A DNA stretch of 64,000 nucleotides, from the NCBI RefSeq assembly GCF_016595215.1, contig NZ_JAENHK010000001.1:62001-126000 (forward strand). Reading direction: 5' to 3'. Positions within the stretch are counted from its first letter, which is position 1. Each line of letters opens with the position of its first letter. Source of the DNA: Chryseobacterium paridis. GTDB lineage: Bacteria > Bacteroidota > Bacteroidia > Flavobacteriales > Weeksellaceae. The notes below the pieces were generated by a model. The model was not told the origin of the DNA, did not search any database, and was given only the letters and a program-made list of their open reading frames with translations. Position numbers and translations under genes: made by a program. Below, in pieces: positions 26,322-35,448 of this stretch.

Positions 26322-28619
26322 ATGAAAAGGTCAGGAACGTTTGTTTTTCTATTTGTTTTATTCTTTAGCATACATTGTAAAGCTCAAAAATTCGAAAAAC
26401 TATATCAATATGTTAATCCACTGATTGGTACTGAAAAAATGGGACACACCTATCCAGGTGCAACAGTTCCTTTCGGCGCTGTACAACTAAGCCCTGAAAC
26501 AGATACTATATCCTATGAATTAAATGGAAAATATAATGGTGAGGTTTATAAATATTGTGCAGGTTACCGTTATGAAGATAAAACAATTGTAGGTTTCAGC
26601 TCAACTCATTTTAGTGGAACCGGCCATTCAGACCTGGGAGATTTCCTCATGATGCCTACAGTAGGAAAACTACAATTCAATCCGGGAACAGCTTCCAATC
26701 CAGAGAAAGGATACAGAAGCAGGTTTTCTCATCAAAATGAAAAAGCAGAAGCAGGCTACTATAAAGTAAAGCTAGAAGATCACAATATTCTGGCTGAACT
26801 TACAGCAACGACGAGAGTTGGCGTTCAGCGTTATACATTTCCAAAATCTGATCAGGCTCATATTATCCTGGATTTGATGGCTGGAATCTACAATTATGAC
26901 GGAAAAAATGTATGGACCTATGTTCGCGTAGAAAACGATCACACCATTACAGGATATAGACAAACTAATGGCTGGGCAAGGACGAGAACAGTGTATTTTG
27001 CTATACAATTCTCAAAACCATTCAAATCATATGGTCAAAAAAACTATGATGGGAAGCAGATATATGGTGGTTTCTGGAGAAAATTTGATCAGACCAAAAA
27101 CTTCCCTGAAATCGCCGGAAAAAATCTGAAAATGAATTTTGATTTTGACACCAACGAAAATGAAGCCATTGAAGTAAAGCTGGCTTTATCTCCGGTAAGT
27201 CAAAATAACGCTCTTGATAACCTGGAAAAAGAAACCGGAAATTTATCTTTTGATCAGGTAAAAGCTAAAGCACAGGAAGATTGGAATAAAGAATTAAATA
27301 AGATCATTATACAAGGATCTGAAACTGAGAAAACAAATTTTTACACCGCAATGTATCATACCTTTATCAATCCGACTACCTATATGGATGCCAATGGAGA
27401 ATATAAAGGACTGGACCAGAATGTTCATAAGGCCAATGGCTTTACCAATTATACTACTTTCTCACTTTGGGATACTTATCGTGCCTTACATCCTTTATTT
27501 AATATCATTCAGCCCAAAAGAAACGACGATATTGTAAAGTCAATGATGGCTCATTACCAACAGTTTTCTTTAAAGATGCTTCCAATCTGGTCTCATTATG
27601 CCAATGAAAACTGGTGTATGAGTGGTTATCACAGTGTAAGTGTAGTCTCAGATGCCATTATTAAAGGAGTGTACACCGGTGACCCAAAAGAAGCATTGAA
27701 AGCTTGCGTTGAGACAGCTAATAAAAGAGACTACGAAGGTATTGGACAATATATAGATTTAGGATATATTCCTGCCGAGAAAAGTGGAACTTCTGTTTCC
27801 AATACTTTAGAATATGCCTATGATGATTGGGCTATTGCTCAATTAGCAAAGCATCTAGGTGAAACGGAAATTTATAATCAATTCATTAAGCGTTCCGAAA
27901 ACTGGAAAAACAACTTTGACAAAAGCATTGGCTTTATGCGTCCTCGTTTAGCAAATGGCAGCTTTAAAAAAGATTTCGATATTTTAAGTACTCATGGGCA
28001 AGGATTTATTGAAGGAAATTCATGGAACTACAGTTTCTTTGTTCCTCAAAACCCTGATGAACTTATTACTTTAATGGGTGGAAAGAAAAAATTCGCTTCT
28101 AAACTTGATGAATTGTTCACCATGCACTTATCGGATGAGTTTTTTGCAGATACTGAAGATATTACCCGAGAAGGAATTATTGGTGGATACGTCCATGGAA
28201 ATGAACCGGCGCATCATGTCGCTTATCTTTATAATTGGGCTGGACAACCCTGGAAAACACAAGCTCAGATTCGCCATATTTTAGAAATGCAATATAAAGC
28301 GACTCCTGATGGATTAGGAGGAAATGATGATACAGGTCAAATGAGCGCCTGGTATATTTTAAGTTCTCTAGGATTCTACCCAGTGGCACCAGGTTCGGAA
28401 GATTATGCTATTGGAAGCCCGGCAATAGATCACGCCATATTAAATCTGGAAAATGGAAAAACTTTTGAAATTGAAGCAATCGATCAGAATCCAAAAAATG
28501 TATATGTAAAAAAGATTCTTCTCAATGGAACAGAGATCAAAAACTTTACTTTGAAACATGCTGATATTGCAAAAGGTGGAAAACTTACTTTTTATATGAG
28601 CAATAAGCCGAAAAAATAA
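26322..28619 (+). CDS. GH92 family alpha-mannosidase
   Basis: A 765-residue exported glycosidase (signal MKRSGTFVFLFVLFFSIHCKAQ). GH92 enzymes are Ca2+-dependent exo-alpha-mannosidases, usually alpha-1,2, that trim N-glycan or yeast mannan ends. Family marks are VNPLIGTEKMGHTYPGA followed by VPFGAVQLSPET, the GFSSTHFSGTGHSDLGD block, and in the C-terminal (alpha/alpha)6 domain a GNDDTGQMSAWYILSSLG block split here only by the length rule. The presumed general base lies in that GNDDTGQ loop. It is a single gene with a strong terminator. No other mannan genes are adjacent. Confidence 0.94.
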   Translation: MKRSGTFVFLFVLFFSIHCKAQKFEKLYQYVNPLIGTEKMGHTYPGATVPFGAVQLSPETDTISYELNGKYNGEVYKYCAGYRYEDKTIVGFSSTHFSGTGHSDLGDFLMMPTVGKLQFNPGTASNPEKGYRSRFSHQNEKAEAGYYKVKLEDHNILAELTATTRVGVQRYTFPKSDQAHIILDLMAGIYNYDGKNVWTYVRVENDHTITGYRQTNGWARTRTVYFAIQFSKPFKSYGQKNYDGKQIYGGFWRKFDQTKNFPEIAGKNLKMNFDFDTNENEAIEVKLALSPVSQNNALDNLEKETGNLSFDQVKAKAQEDWNKELNKIIIQGSETEKTNFYTAMYHTFINPTTYMDANGEYKGLDQNVHKANGFTNYTTFSLWDTYRALHPLFNIIQPKRNDDIVKSMMAHYQQFSLKMLPIWSHYANENWCMSGYHSVSVVSDAIIKGVYTGDPKEALKACVETANKRDYEGIGQYIDLGYIPAEKSGTSVSNTLEYAYDDWAIAQLAKHLGETEIYNQFIKRSENWKNNFDKSIGFMRPRLANGSFKKDFDILSTHGQGFIEGNSWNYSFFVPQNPDELITLMGGKKKFASKLDELFTMHLSDEFFADTEDITREGIIGGYVHGNEPAHHVAYLYNWAGQPWKTQAQIRHILEMQYKATPDGLGGNDDTGQMSAWYILSSLGFYPVAPGSEDYAIGSPAIDHAILNLENGKTFEIEAIDQNPKNVYVKKILLNGTEIKNFTLKHADIAKGGKLTFYMSNKPKK

Positions 28620-28663
28620 TTGATCAGATATTGATGATTGTTAACTACAATTATATTTTAGAT

Positions 28664-28693
28664 AAAAAAGACTACAAAAATGTAGTCTTTTTT
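28664..28693. terminator. Terminator of the GH92 gene
   Basis: AAAAAAGACTACA pairs with TGTAGTCTTTTTT around a four-A loop. It is followed by further T residues and works in both directions on paper. Confidence 0.9.
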
Positions 28694-28750
28694 TTATTTA
28701 CTTGACATTATAATTTCAGCCAAACTTAATAATCGTTCGATTGAACAGCC

Positions 28751-28767
28751 ACTGGTTAAAGCCCAGT
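28751..28767. repeat. TAAA-loop hairpin, related to 30342-30391
   Basis: ACTGG-TTAAAGC-CCAGT is a short hairpin with the same TAAAGCC core as the two hairpins on the far side of the SDR/Crp pair. A run of similar short words (ATTTCGATTTTACGATTTTG) follows. Confidence 0.4.
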
Positions 28768-28804
28768 ACTAATTTCGATTTTACGATTTTGTAATCCCCT
28801 TATA

Positions 28805-29542
28805 CTACCAGGGAATCTCTCCTGTCTCAGGATTTACTTCCTCACTGAAATATTTTCCGGTTGGCCCCTCTTTTCCAATTAAAGCATATTTCACAATACG
28901 AGATCCGGCATCTTCAACTGTTCCTGTTCCATGATGACCATTAAAATCAGTCTTCGTAAATCCAGGATCGACTGCATTTACTTTAAAAGGAGTTTCACGT
29001 AGCTCATATGCTAAAACAACAGTGTACATATTTAATGCAGATTTTGACGATTGATAAACTGCTGCTTTATAGGGATAGTAAATATTCGTAGGGTCTGATG
29101 CAAGCGTAAGTGATCCTTGGCCTGAACTCACATTTACAATACGTGGCTCTGGAGATTTTTTTAATAAATCAATAAATGCCTGGGTTACTCTTATAGGACC
29201 ATATACATTTGTTTCATAGGTATTTTTGAAATTATCTATTGTAACATCAAGAGCATTTTGTGGTACATCTCCAGTGATCCCAGCATTATTGATCAAAACA
29301 TCCAATGTCTCTGTTCTTTTACCTAATTCAACCCTTGCTGAATCAACTGACTCCTGATTAGCAACATCAATTTGTATCGCTTCAACATTATTAAATCCCT
29401 TAGATTTAAGTTGTTTAACGGCCTCTTCTCCTTTTTCCAGATTACGACTTCCAAGATAAACGAATAATCCTTTTTCTAGTAATTGTTTTGCAGTCTCGAA
29501 GCCTATACTTTTATTGGCTCCGGTAATTAATACTGTTTTCAT
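28805..29542 (-). CDS. Short-chain dehydrogenase/reductase
   Basis: A 245-residue classical SDR: cofactor motif TGANKSIG near the N-terminus, NNAG at about residue 85, catalytic Ser in VSSGQGS, and YQSSK as the YxxxK motif. The ending SEEVNPETGEIPW is typical of SDRs induced with xenobiotic or aldehyde stress, but the substrate is unknown. An upstream extension of 23 codons is open; the ATG at 29542 (MKTVLITG) gives the normal N-terminus. The Crp-type regulator gene lies immediately upstream on the same strand and probably controls it. Confidence 0.88.
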   Translation of the reverse strand: MKTVLITGANKSIGFETAKQLLEKGLFVYLGSRNLEKGEEAVKQLKSKGFNNVEAIQIDVANQESVDSARVELGKRTETLDVLINNAGITGDVPQNALDVTIDNFKNTYETNVYGPIRVTQAFIDLLKKSPEPRIVNVSSGQGSLTLASDPTNIYYPYKAAVYQSSKSALNMYTVVLAYELRETPFKVNAVDPGFTKTDFNGHHGTGTVEDAGSRIVKYALIGKEGPTGKYFSEEVNPETGEIPW

Positions 29543-29618
29543 TTGGTATTTTATTAAATTATTGATGTAAAGGTAGAGCATCACAAAGTATGTTTTTTTG
29601 CCATATGACAAAAAGTGC

Positions 29619-30188
29619 CTATCGGATATCTTTTCTTACTCTACTTAAGGAAGATTGTGTAATTCCTAAATAAGAAGCCAATTGAGAGAGTGGAATACGA
29701 TTAGCAAGATTAGGGAAATAACTTAAAAACTCGAGATATTTAGTCTTTGCATCCTGTGAAACCAATCGACTTCTTCTTTCCAGCTTTTCAATATGATTTT
29801 TTTCAGAAATCTTATGAGAGATCTTATCCCACCCAACGATGGTATTTGAAATTTCTTTCCAGTCTTGAATTGAGAAAGTAATCAATCGACAATTTGTAGC
29901 TGCCTGTAGATACACAGACATTGGCAAGTCATCTACATAATTTTGCCATCCAAAGATAAGATGATTTTCATCTACAAAATAGCATGTTATATCCTCTCCT
30001 TTATTATTATAATAGCAGACTCTAATTACTCCTTGTAATAAGAAACCTATTTGCTTCAAAGGCTTTCCTGCTTCAACGAGATAATCTTCCTTCTTTAACT
30101 CTAACTCATTTCCTTTTTGAGAAATGAATTTAATTTGCTGCTCATTTAAATTCCCGAAATGCAGTATATAATCTATAAATTCTTTCAT
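29619..30188 (-). CDS. Crp/Fnr-family transcriptional regulator
   Basis: A 189-residue protein: an N-terminal cyclic-nucleotide-binding-like beta barrel (KKEDYLVEAGKPLKQIGFLL, then GEDITCYFVDENHLIFG) and a C-terminal helix-turn-helix (PLSQLASYLGITQSSLSRVRKD). It has no FNR-type cysteine cluster. This class is frequent in Flavobacteriia next to SDR, quinone-reductase or efflux genes. It precedes the SDR gene by 76 bases on the same strand, so SDR regulation is the simplest guess. Confidence 0.9.
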   Translation of the reverse strand: MKEFIDYILHFGNLNEQQIKFISQKGNELELKKEDYLVEAGKPLKQIGFLLQGVIRVCYYNNKGEDITCYFVDENHLIFGWQNYVDDLPMSVYLQAATNCRLITFSIQDWKEISNTIVGWDKISHKISEKNHIEKLERRSRLVSQDAKTKYLEFLSYFPNLANRIPLSQLASYLGITQSSLSRVRKDIR

Positions 30189-30341
30189 CAGTAAATTATT
30201 CAGTGATTCTTTAGGTAAAAGTATAAAATCCTTCGAATCTAAAATTTGTCATTGGGCAAAATATTAATGAAAAGAATAATACAATTATCACTTGAAAGAT
30301 CACTTTTCAATTTTGTTTCCTCATTTCCTAGATATAAGTTT

Positions 30342-30391
30342 TGGCTAAAGCCAGAGGATATTAAAATAAGAAAAGCGGGCTAAAGCCCGCT
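30342..30391. repeat. Pair of REP-like hairpins with TAAA loops
   Basis: TGGC-TAAA-GCCA (30342-30353) and AGCGGGC-TAAA-GCCCGCT (30374-30391) are perfect GC-rich stems in AT-rich DNA, followed by CTCCTATT. The same design in degenerate form occurs at 28751-28767 beyond the SDR gene. I recall hairpins of this kind scattered through Chryseobacterium intergenic regions, but could not check. The rest of 30189-30468 has no gene. Confidence 0.55.
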
Positions 30392-30468
30392 CCTATTGAA
30401 TAATATTTATAATTTCGTTTTTGCAATTCCGCAATTTGGCTATTTTGCCATATAACAATTCCACTATT

Positions 30469-31806
30469 TTACTCCTCAACTTCAAAAAGCAATCGTTCTC
30501 CGAACTTTTCGTCTGCTATTTTCCCATTGTCATAAACCAGATTTCCATTTACAAATGTATGCGTTACTTTAGAATGGAAGTTCATCCCTTCCAATGGACT
30601 CCAACCACACTTATATAGAATGTTTTCTTTCGCAACTGTCCAGTTTTCGTTTAAATCAACCAATACCAGATCTGCCTTATAGCCCTCTCTTATAAAACCT
30701 CTTTTTTCAATTCTGAAAAGAATAGCTGGATTATGAGACATCTTTTCCACTATTTTCTCTAAAGAGATTTTACCATTTTTAAAATTCTCTAACATTACCA
30801 CTAGTGAATGCTGAGCCAATGGTCCCCCGGAAGGGCATTTGGTGTATACATTCTGTTTTTCTTGCAACGTATGGGGAGCATGATCTGTAGCAATAACATC
30901 AATTCGCCCATCCAAAAGAGCCTCCCAAAGTCCATCCTTATCTTTTTGTGTTTTTACAGCTGGATTCCATTTAATGAAATTGCCTTTAGTCTCATAGTCT
31001 TCATTGGTGAAAGTTAAATGATGTACACAAACCTCTGCTGTTATCTTTTTATCCTTTAAAGGAATATCATTTCTGAACAATGCTGTTTCCTTCGCTGTTG
31101 AGAGATGAAAAACGTGAAGTCTTGCTCCTGTTTTTTGAGCCAATTCAATAGCTTTGGAAGAAGATTTATAACAAGCCTCTTCACTTCTGATGAGGTGGTG
31201 AAATTTTACGGGAATATCATCCCCGTACTGATCTATATATTTTTGAGTATTTGCTCTGATGGTTGCTTCATCCTCACAATGAACAGCAATTAGCATTTTA
31301 GTATTACTGAAAATATTCTCCAATGTCTCTGGATTATCTACAAGCATATTTCCAGTAGAAGATCCTAAAAACAATTTGATTCCGGGAACATTTCTTGGGT
31401 TGGTCTTCAATAATTCTTCCAGATTGTCATTAGTTCCCCCCATCATAAAACCATAATTAGCATACGCTTTATTAGCCCCTATTTCATATTTATCCGCTAA
31501 CAACTCCTGGGTTACTGCATTGGGAACCGTGTTAGGCTGGTCTATAAAACTTGTGATACCACCTGCAATAGCCGATCTCGATTCACTTTCAATATCTCCT
31601 TTATGCGTTAACCCCGGTTCACGAAAATGGACCTGATCATCAATTACTCCTGGCAGAAGAAACTTTCCTGAACCATCAATGATCTGATCAGCATCTGTGG
31701 AAATATGGGATTCTATTTTAGAAATTAAATCATTTTCAATTAAAACATCACTTTCAAAGGTCTTCCCTTCGTTAACGACCGTTACGTTTTTTATTAGCGT
31801 TCTCAT
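30469..31806 (-). CDS. pyrC: Dihydroorotase
   Basis: A 445-residue cytoplasmic amidohydrolase for the third step of pyrimidine synthesis (carbamoyl aspartate to dihydroorotate). The metal site DDQVHFREPG at about residue 55 carries Asp-Gln-Val-His in place of the usual D-x-H-x-H order. Further marks are the substrate motif GGITSFIDQPNT, metal His residues in AVHCED and HVFHLST, and IATDHAPHT near residue 300. The change of the first His of the HxH pair to Gln is notable: it is seen in some type I dihydroorotase-like proteins, so activity should be judged with care. Dihydroorotase remains the best call; an inactive PyrC-like protein is the alternative. Confidence 0.82.
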   Translation of the reverse strand: MRTLIKNVTVVNEGKTFESDVLIENDLISKIESHISTDADQIIDGSGKFLLPGVIDDQVHFREPGLTHKGDIESESRSAIAGGITSFIDQPNTVPNAVTQELLADKYEIGANKAYANYGFMMGGTNDNLEELLKTNPRNVPGIKLFLGSSTGNMLVDNPETLENIFSNTKMLIAVHCEDEATIRANTQKYIDQYGDDIPVKFHHLIRSEEACYKSSSKAIELAQKTGARLHVFHLSTAKETALFRNDIPLKDKKITAEVCVHHLTFTNEDYETKGNFIKWNPAVKTQKDKDGLWEALLDGRIDVIATDHAPHTLQEKQNVYTKCPSGGPLAQHSLVVMLENFKNGKISLEKIVEKMSHNPAILFRIEKRGFIREGYKADLVLVDLNENWTVAKENILYKCGWSPLEGMNFHSKVTHTFVNGNLVYDNGKIADEKFGERLLFEVEE

Positions 31807-31896
31807 TTACTTTTCTTTAGACTTTAGATTGCTTACAAAATTAAGGTTTATGAATGAATTTTAATATCCTTGCTAAAGAATCAATTTCTAAATATT

Positions 31897-31904
31897 TACA
31901 TTTG
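31897..31904 (+). promoter_or_regulatory. -7 promoter box of the flippase gene
   Basis: TACATTTG fits TAnnTTTG. It implies a start of transcription near 31911, and so supports the TTG start codon at 31921 over the upstream in-frame TTG at 31870. Confidence 0.5.
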
Positions 31905-31920
31905 CAGAAAATTTCGCATT

Positions 31921-33342
31921 TTGAAAAAACTTCTTAACGAAACTATTATCTATGGAATTGGGGCTATTATGCCGAGAGTGATTGTAGTATTACTTAATTA
32001 TTTGTTCATCAAAAATATTGGTACAAGTGATTTTGCAATCTTCACCAATCTATATGCATTAATTTCCTTTGTTAATATTATTCTTTCTTTTGGTTTTGAA
32101 ACAGCCTATTTCAGATTTTCCTCCAATAAGGATGATGAACAAAAAGTTTTTAATACTTCGTTTTGGTTTTTAGCTGGGCTGTCAGGTATCTTTTTATTAT
32201 TGGTATTGTTTTTTAATCAACCGATCGCAGATATTTTTGGGTATTCCAAAACACCTGAATTCATACGATGGTTTGCATGGATCGCATTTTTTGACAACCT
32301 TCTGGTAATCCCTCTGGCCTGGTTAAGATTTCACAATAAACCTATAAAATATTCTGCTGTAAGAGTAATTCAAGCTGTCTTTCAAAGTATTTTTGTAATC
32401 GCTTTATTTTTATATATCCCTCAGGAATTCAGTGCCAGATTTGGTTTAAAAGAAAAAGTAACTTACCCTTTTTACAGTAACTTAGCGGCAAGTTTTTTAG
32501 GGTTTATTCTTGTATTACCAATTATATTAAAGCTTAAATTCCAGTTTTCTAAAGACCTGTTCATCCAGATGATTACCTATTCATGGCCAATAATGATCGC
32601 TGGGTTAGCATTTATGGTCAATGAAAACTTCGATAAGTTTGTTCAAAAATTCATTATTGATGCTGAAGCCGCTGGAGCATATGGCGGGTGCTACAAAATG
32701 GCAGTGCTTATGACTCTTTTTGTAACAGCCTACAGGATGGGAATTGAACCTTTTTTCTTCAAGCAAATGCAAAATGAAAATGCAAAATTTACTTATGCAA
32801 AAGTGACTGAATACTTTTCTTTCTTTGCTTCGGTCGTTGCTTTAGGAATTATTGCTAATGTATCATGGATAAAACTCCTTCTCGTTCCCAATAGCTCTTA
32901 TTGGATCGCTATCAATATCATTCCTATTATTGTAATTGCCAATCTGTTTTTTGGAATCTATTACAACCTGTCTACCTGGTATAAAGTAACTGACAGAACG
33001 AGAGTAGGAACCTATATTTCCTGGACAGGTGCTATTATTACCATCGTACTAAATCTTGTACTTTTACCAAAATATGGCTTTATGGTTTCTGCCTGGGTGA
33101 CTTTAGCTGCCTACCTTACAATGATGGTTCTATCTTATTTTTTAGGACAAAAATATTATCCCATTCCATATAGAATGAAAAAGATATCAATCTTTATTAT
33201 ACTTTTAGGAATATTCAGCTATATGATCGTAAATCTGTTTGATTATAACTTCTGGATAGGTAACCTTTTATTTCTTTTTTATACCGGAATTCTATTGTAT
33301 ACAGAGAAAGATATACTCCTTTCAAAAATTAGAAAAAATTAG
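31921..33342 (+). CDS. Polysaccharide/oligosaccharide flippase (MATE/Wzx-like)
   Basis: A 473-residue inner-membrane protein with about 12-14 membrane helices spread over its whole length. The N-terminus KKLLNETIIYGIGAIMPR is the usual opening of Wzx-type flippases that move lipid-linked glycans across the inner membrane. The start is a TTG at 31921; no ATG is available in a suitable place and a promoter box lies just upstream. The next gene encodes a sugar nucleotidyltransferase, which fits a glycan or lipid-sugar pathway. The substrate is unknown. Confidence 0.85.
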   Translation: MKKLLNETIIYGIGAIMPRVIVVLLNYLFIKNIGTSDFAIFTNLYALISFVNIILSFGFETAYFRFSSNKDDEQKVFNTSFWFLAGLSGIFLLLVLFFNQPIADIFGYSKTPEFIRWFAWIAFFDNLLVIPLAWLRFHNKPIKYSAVRVIQAVFQSIFVIALFLYIPQEFSARFGLKEKVTYPFYSNLAASFLGFILVLPIILKLKFQFSKDLFIQMITYSWPIMIAGLAFMVNENFDKFVQKFIIDAEAAGAYGGCYKMAVLMTLFVTAYRMGIEPFFFKQMQNENAKFTYAKVTEYFSFFASVVALGIIANVSWIKLLLVPNSSYWIAINIIPIIVIANLFFGIYYNLSTWYKVTDRTRVGTYISWTGAIITIVLNLVLLPKYGFMVSAWVTLAAYLTMMVLSYFLGQKYYPIPYRMKKISIFIILLGIFSYMIVNLFDYNFWIGNLLFLFYTGILLYTEKDILLSKIRKN

Positions 33343-33486
33343 ACTTTGGTCTCTATTTTGATGCTACTGAAATTGAAAAATTAAACAAATATTTAAAATA
33401 ATACAACTATTCTTATTATATGGTTATAAATTACTTTTAGCCATTCGTTCAAATAAAAAACAACTAAAAATCCCCTAATATAACTT

Positions 33487-34503
33487 ATGAAAATTATTGT
33501 ACCAATGGCTGGACGTGGATCCAGATTACGTCCACATACACTTACCGTTCCAAAACCACTTATTCCCATTGCAGGAAAACCTATCGTTCAAAGATTGGTA
33601 GAGGATATTGCAAAGGTTGCTGGTGAGAAAATAGAAGAAGTAGCCTTTATCATCGGAGATTTCGGCCCTGAAATAGAAAAATCTTTAATTCAGATTGCAG
33701 AAAAATTAGGAGCAAAAGGAAGCATATATTATCAGAATGACCCTCTGGGAACAGCTCACGCAATCAAATGTGCTGAAGATTCAATGCAGGGAGATGTGGT
33801 TATTGCATTTGCGGATACTTTATTCAGAGCAGATTTCCAATTAGACAAAAACTCAGATGGTGTTATCTGGGTGAAAAGTGTAGAAGATCCTTCAGCGTTT
33901 GGTGTTGTTAAATTAGATAACTATGGATTCATTACAGATTTTGTTGAAAAGCCTACTACATTTGTTTCTGATTTAGCTATTATAGGTATCTATTATTTTA
34001 ATAGTGCTGAGAAACTAATGAATGAAATCAATTATATCATGGATAATGATATAAAAAATGGTGGAGAATATCAGTTGACAACTGCTTTAGAGAATTTAAG
34101 AGCAAAAGGAGCTAAATTCAGTCTTGGAAAAGTAAATGACTGGATGGACTGTGGGAATAAAAATGCCACTGTAGAAACCAACAGTAAAATACTTGCTTAC
34201 GAAAAAGAAGAAATGTCACAATACCCTTCTTCAGCTGTAATTGAAAATTCTTTAATTATCCAACCTTGTTTCATTGGAGAAAATGTAAAAATATCCAATT
34301 CTAAAATTGGTCCGGGAGTTTCATTGGGTAATAATACAATAATCGTGAATTCGAATATTGAAAACTCTCTGATTCAGGAAAATACACAGATTAATCATGG
34401 AAATCTATCAAACTCTATGATTGGTAATTCTGCACAGTATTTCGGAGTAGCAAGAGAAATTTCATTAGGTGATTATTCCGTTTTAGATTTTCTATCTAAA
34501 TAA
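33487..34503 (+). CDS. NDP-sugar pyrophosphorylase with a C-terminal beta-helix
   Basis: A 338-residue nucleotidyltransferase. The catalytic signature is PMAGRGSRLRPHTLTVPKP at the N-terminus, with the metal Asp in AFADTLF and a sugar-binding FVEKP. From about residue 250 hexapeptide repeats (ENSLIIQPCFIGENVKISN) make a left-handed beta-helix, as in sugar-1-phosphate uridylyl- or thymidylyltransferases. The sugar and nucleotide cannot be told from motifs. It lies between the flippase and the DUF4292 lipoprotein and is closed by a perfect terminator. Confidence 0.88.
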   Translation: MKIIVPMAGRGSRLRPHTLTVPKPLIPIAGKPIVQRLVEDIAKVAGEKIEEVAFIIGDFGPEIEKSLIQIAEKLGAKGSIYYQNDPLGTAHAIKCAEDSMQGDVVIAFADTLFRADFQLDKNSDGVIWVKSVEDPSAFGVVKLDNYGFITDFVEKPTTFVSDLAIIGIYYFNSAEKLMNEINYIMDNDIKNGGEYQLTTALENLRAKGAKFSLGKVNDWMDCGNKNATVETNSKILAYEKEEMSQYPSSAVIENSLIIQPCFIGENVKISNSKIGPGVSLGNNTIIVNSNIENSLIQENTQINHGNLSNSMIGNSAQYFGVAREISLGDYSVLDFLSK

Positions 34504-34532
34504 TATAGAATAAATCAAGATATAATATATTC

Positions 34533-34560
34533 AAACCACACAAAATGTTTTGTGTGGTTT
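34533..34560. terminator. Terminator after the nucleotidyltransferase gene
   Basis: A perfect hairpin with 13-bp arms (AAACCACACAAAA / TTTTGTGTGGTTT) and a two-base TG centre. It also rules out the in-frame ATG at 34552 as start of the next gene, because that codon lies inside the stem. Confidence 0.88.
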
Positions 34561-34605
34561 GGCGTTAATATTGCAAAGTATTATTTTAATCGAAAAGATA
34601 AATAC

Positions 34606-35448
34606 ATGAAAAATTGGGTTCCATTCGTTTTATTACTTCTTCTTTTGTCATCCTGTAAAACACGAAATGTTACTAAAAATACAGATAATAATAGTAAAGA
34701 CAGTATCATTATAAAAAATAATAACGATCCAAAAGATGCAAACGAACCTGTAAGAGATAAACTTACATTTTTTGAACATGTATTGATCCAGCCTAAATTT
34801 GAGCAAATAAGGATAGACAGTAAAGTACGAGTAGAAACCGGAAGCTTTATCCCTACTCTGGATGCAACCATTTATATTGAAAACGACAAAAAGGTATGGA
34901 TGAATCTAAGAGCTCTTTTCATCAACGTTGCCAGAGGAATTGCAACTCCGGAAGGTGTCAAAGGACAAGATAAAACCAGCAAAACCTATATCGATTCAGA
35001 TTTTGAATACCTGAACCATTTACTCAATGTGAATTTCATTGATTATAAGTCTTTGGAAAGAATTTTAATGGGAAGAACTTTCGTAAAAATCAACGACTCT
35101 CAATTTAACCTCACAAAAAATGCCCAGGGATTCCAATTGGTATCTTCCGTAAATCAAAAAATTGTTACGGACGAGAAAACCAGAGAGTATAAAATTTCAC
35201 TGCAATACGATGAAAATTATGATTTATTAAACGTCCAGCTAAAGGATGTCTTATCAACAGATCAGTTAGAAATTTCTTATAGTGATTGGGATCAATATAA
35301 TGAAATTCGTCTACCAAAAAATGTTAAAATAATTATAAAAGGTTCAAAAACCAGCCAGATTTTATTAGAAAATACGAAATTTGATTTTTCGAAGATGGAA
35401 GTGGCCTATTCAGTCCCAGCCAATTATAAGAAAATTGAAATTAAATGA
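34606..35448 (+). CDS. DUF4292 family lipoprotein
   Basis: A 280-residue lipoprotein: MKNWVPFVLLLLLLSSC gives a lipobox at residue 17. The rest matches the DUF4292 family, a beta-rich LolA/LolB-like fold common in Flavobacteriia (TFFEHVLIQPKFEQIRIDSKV split at any longer run, then WMNLRALFINVARG). A role in lipoprotein or lipid transport is often guessed but unproven. The stop overlaps the next start in ATGA, so it is coupled to the EnvC-like gene. Confidence 0.8.
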   Translation: MKNWVPFVLLLLLLSSCKTRNVTKNTDNNSKDSIIIKNNNDPKDANEPVRDKLTFFEHVLIQPKFEQIRIDSKVRVETGSFIPTLDATIYIENDKKVWMNLRALFINVARGIATPEGVKGQDKTSKTYIDSDFEYLNHLLNVNFIDYKSLERILMGRTFVKINDSQFNLTKNAQGFQLVSSVNQKIVTDEKTREYKISLQYDENYDLLNVQLKDVLSTDQLEISYSDWDQYNEIRLPKNVKIIIKGSKTSQILLENTKFDFSKMEVAYSVPANYKKIEIK

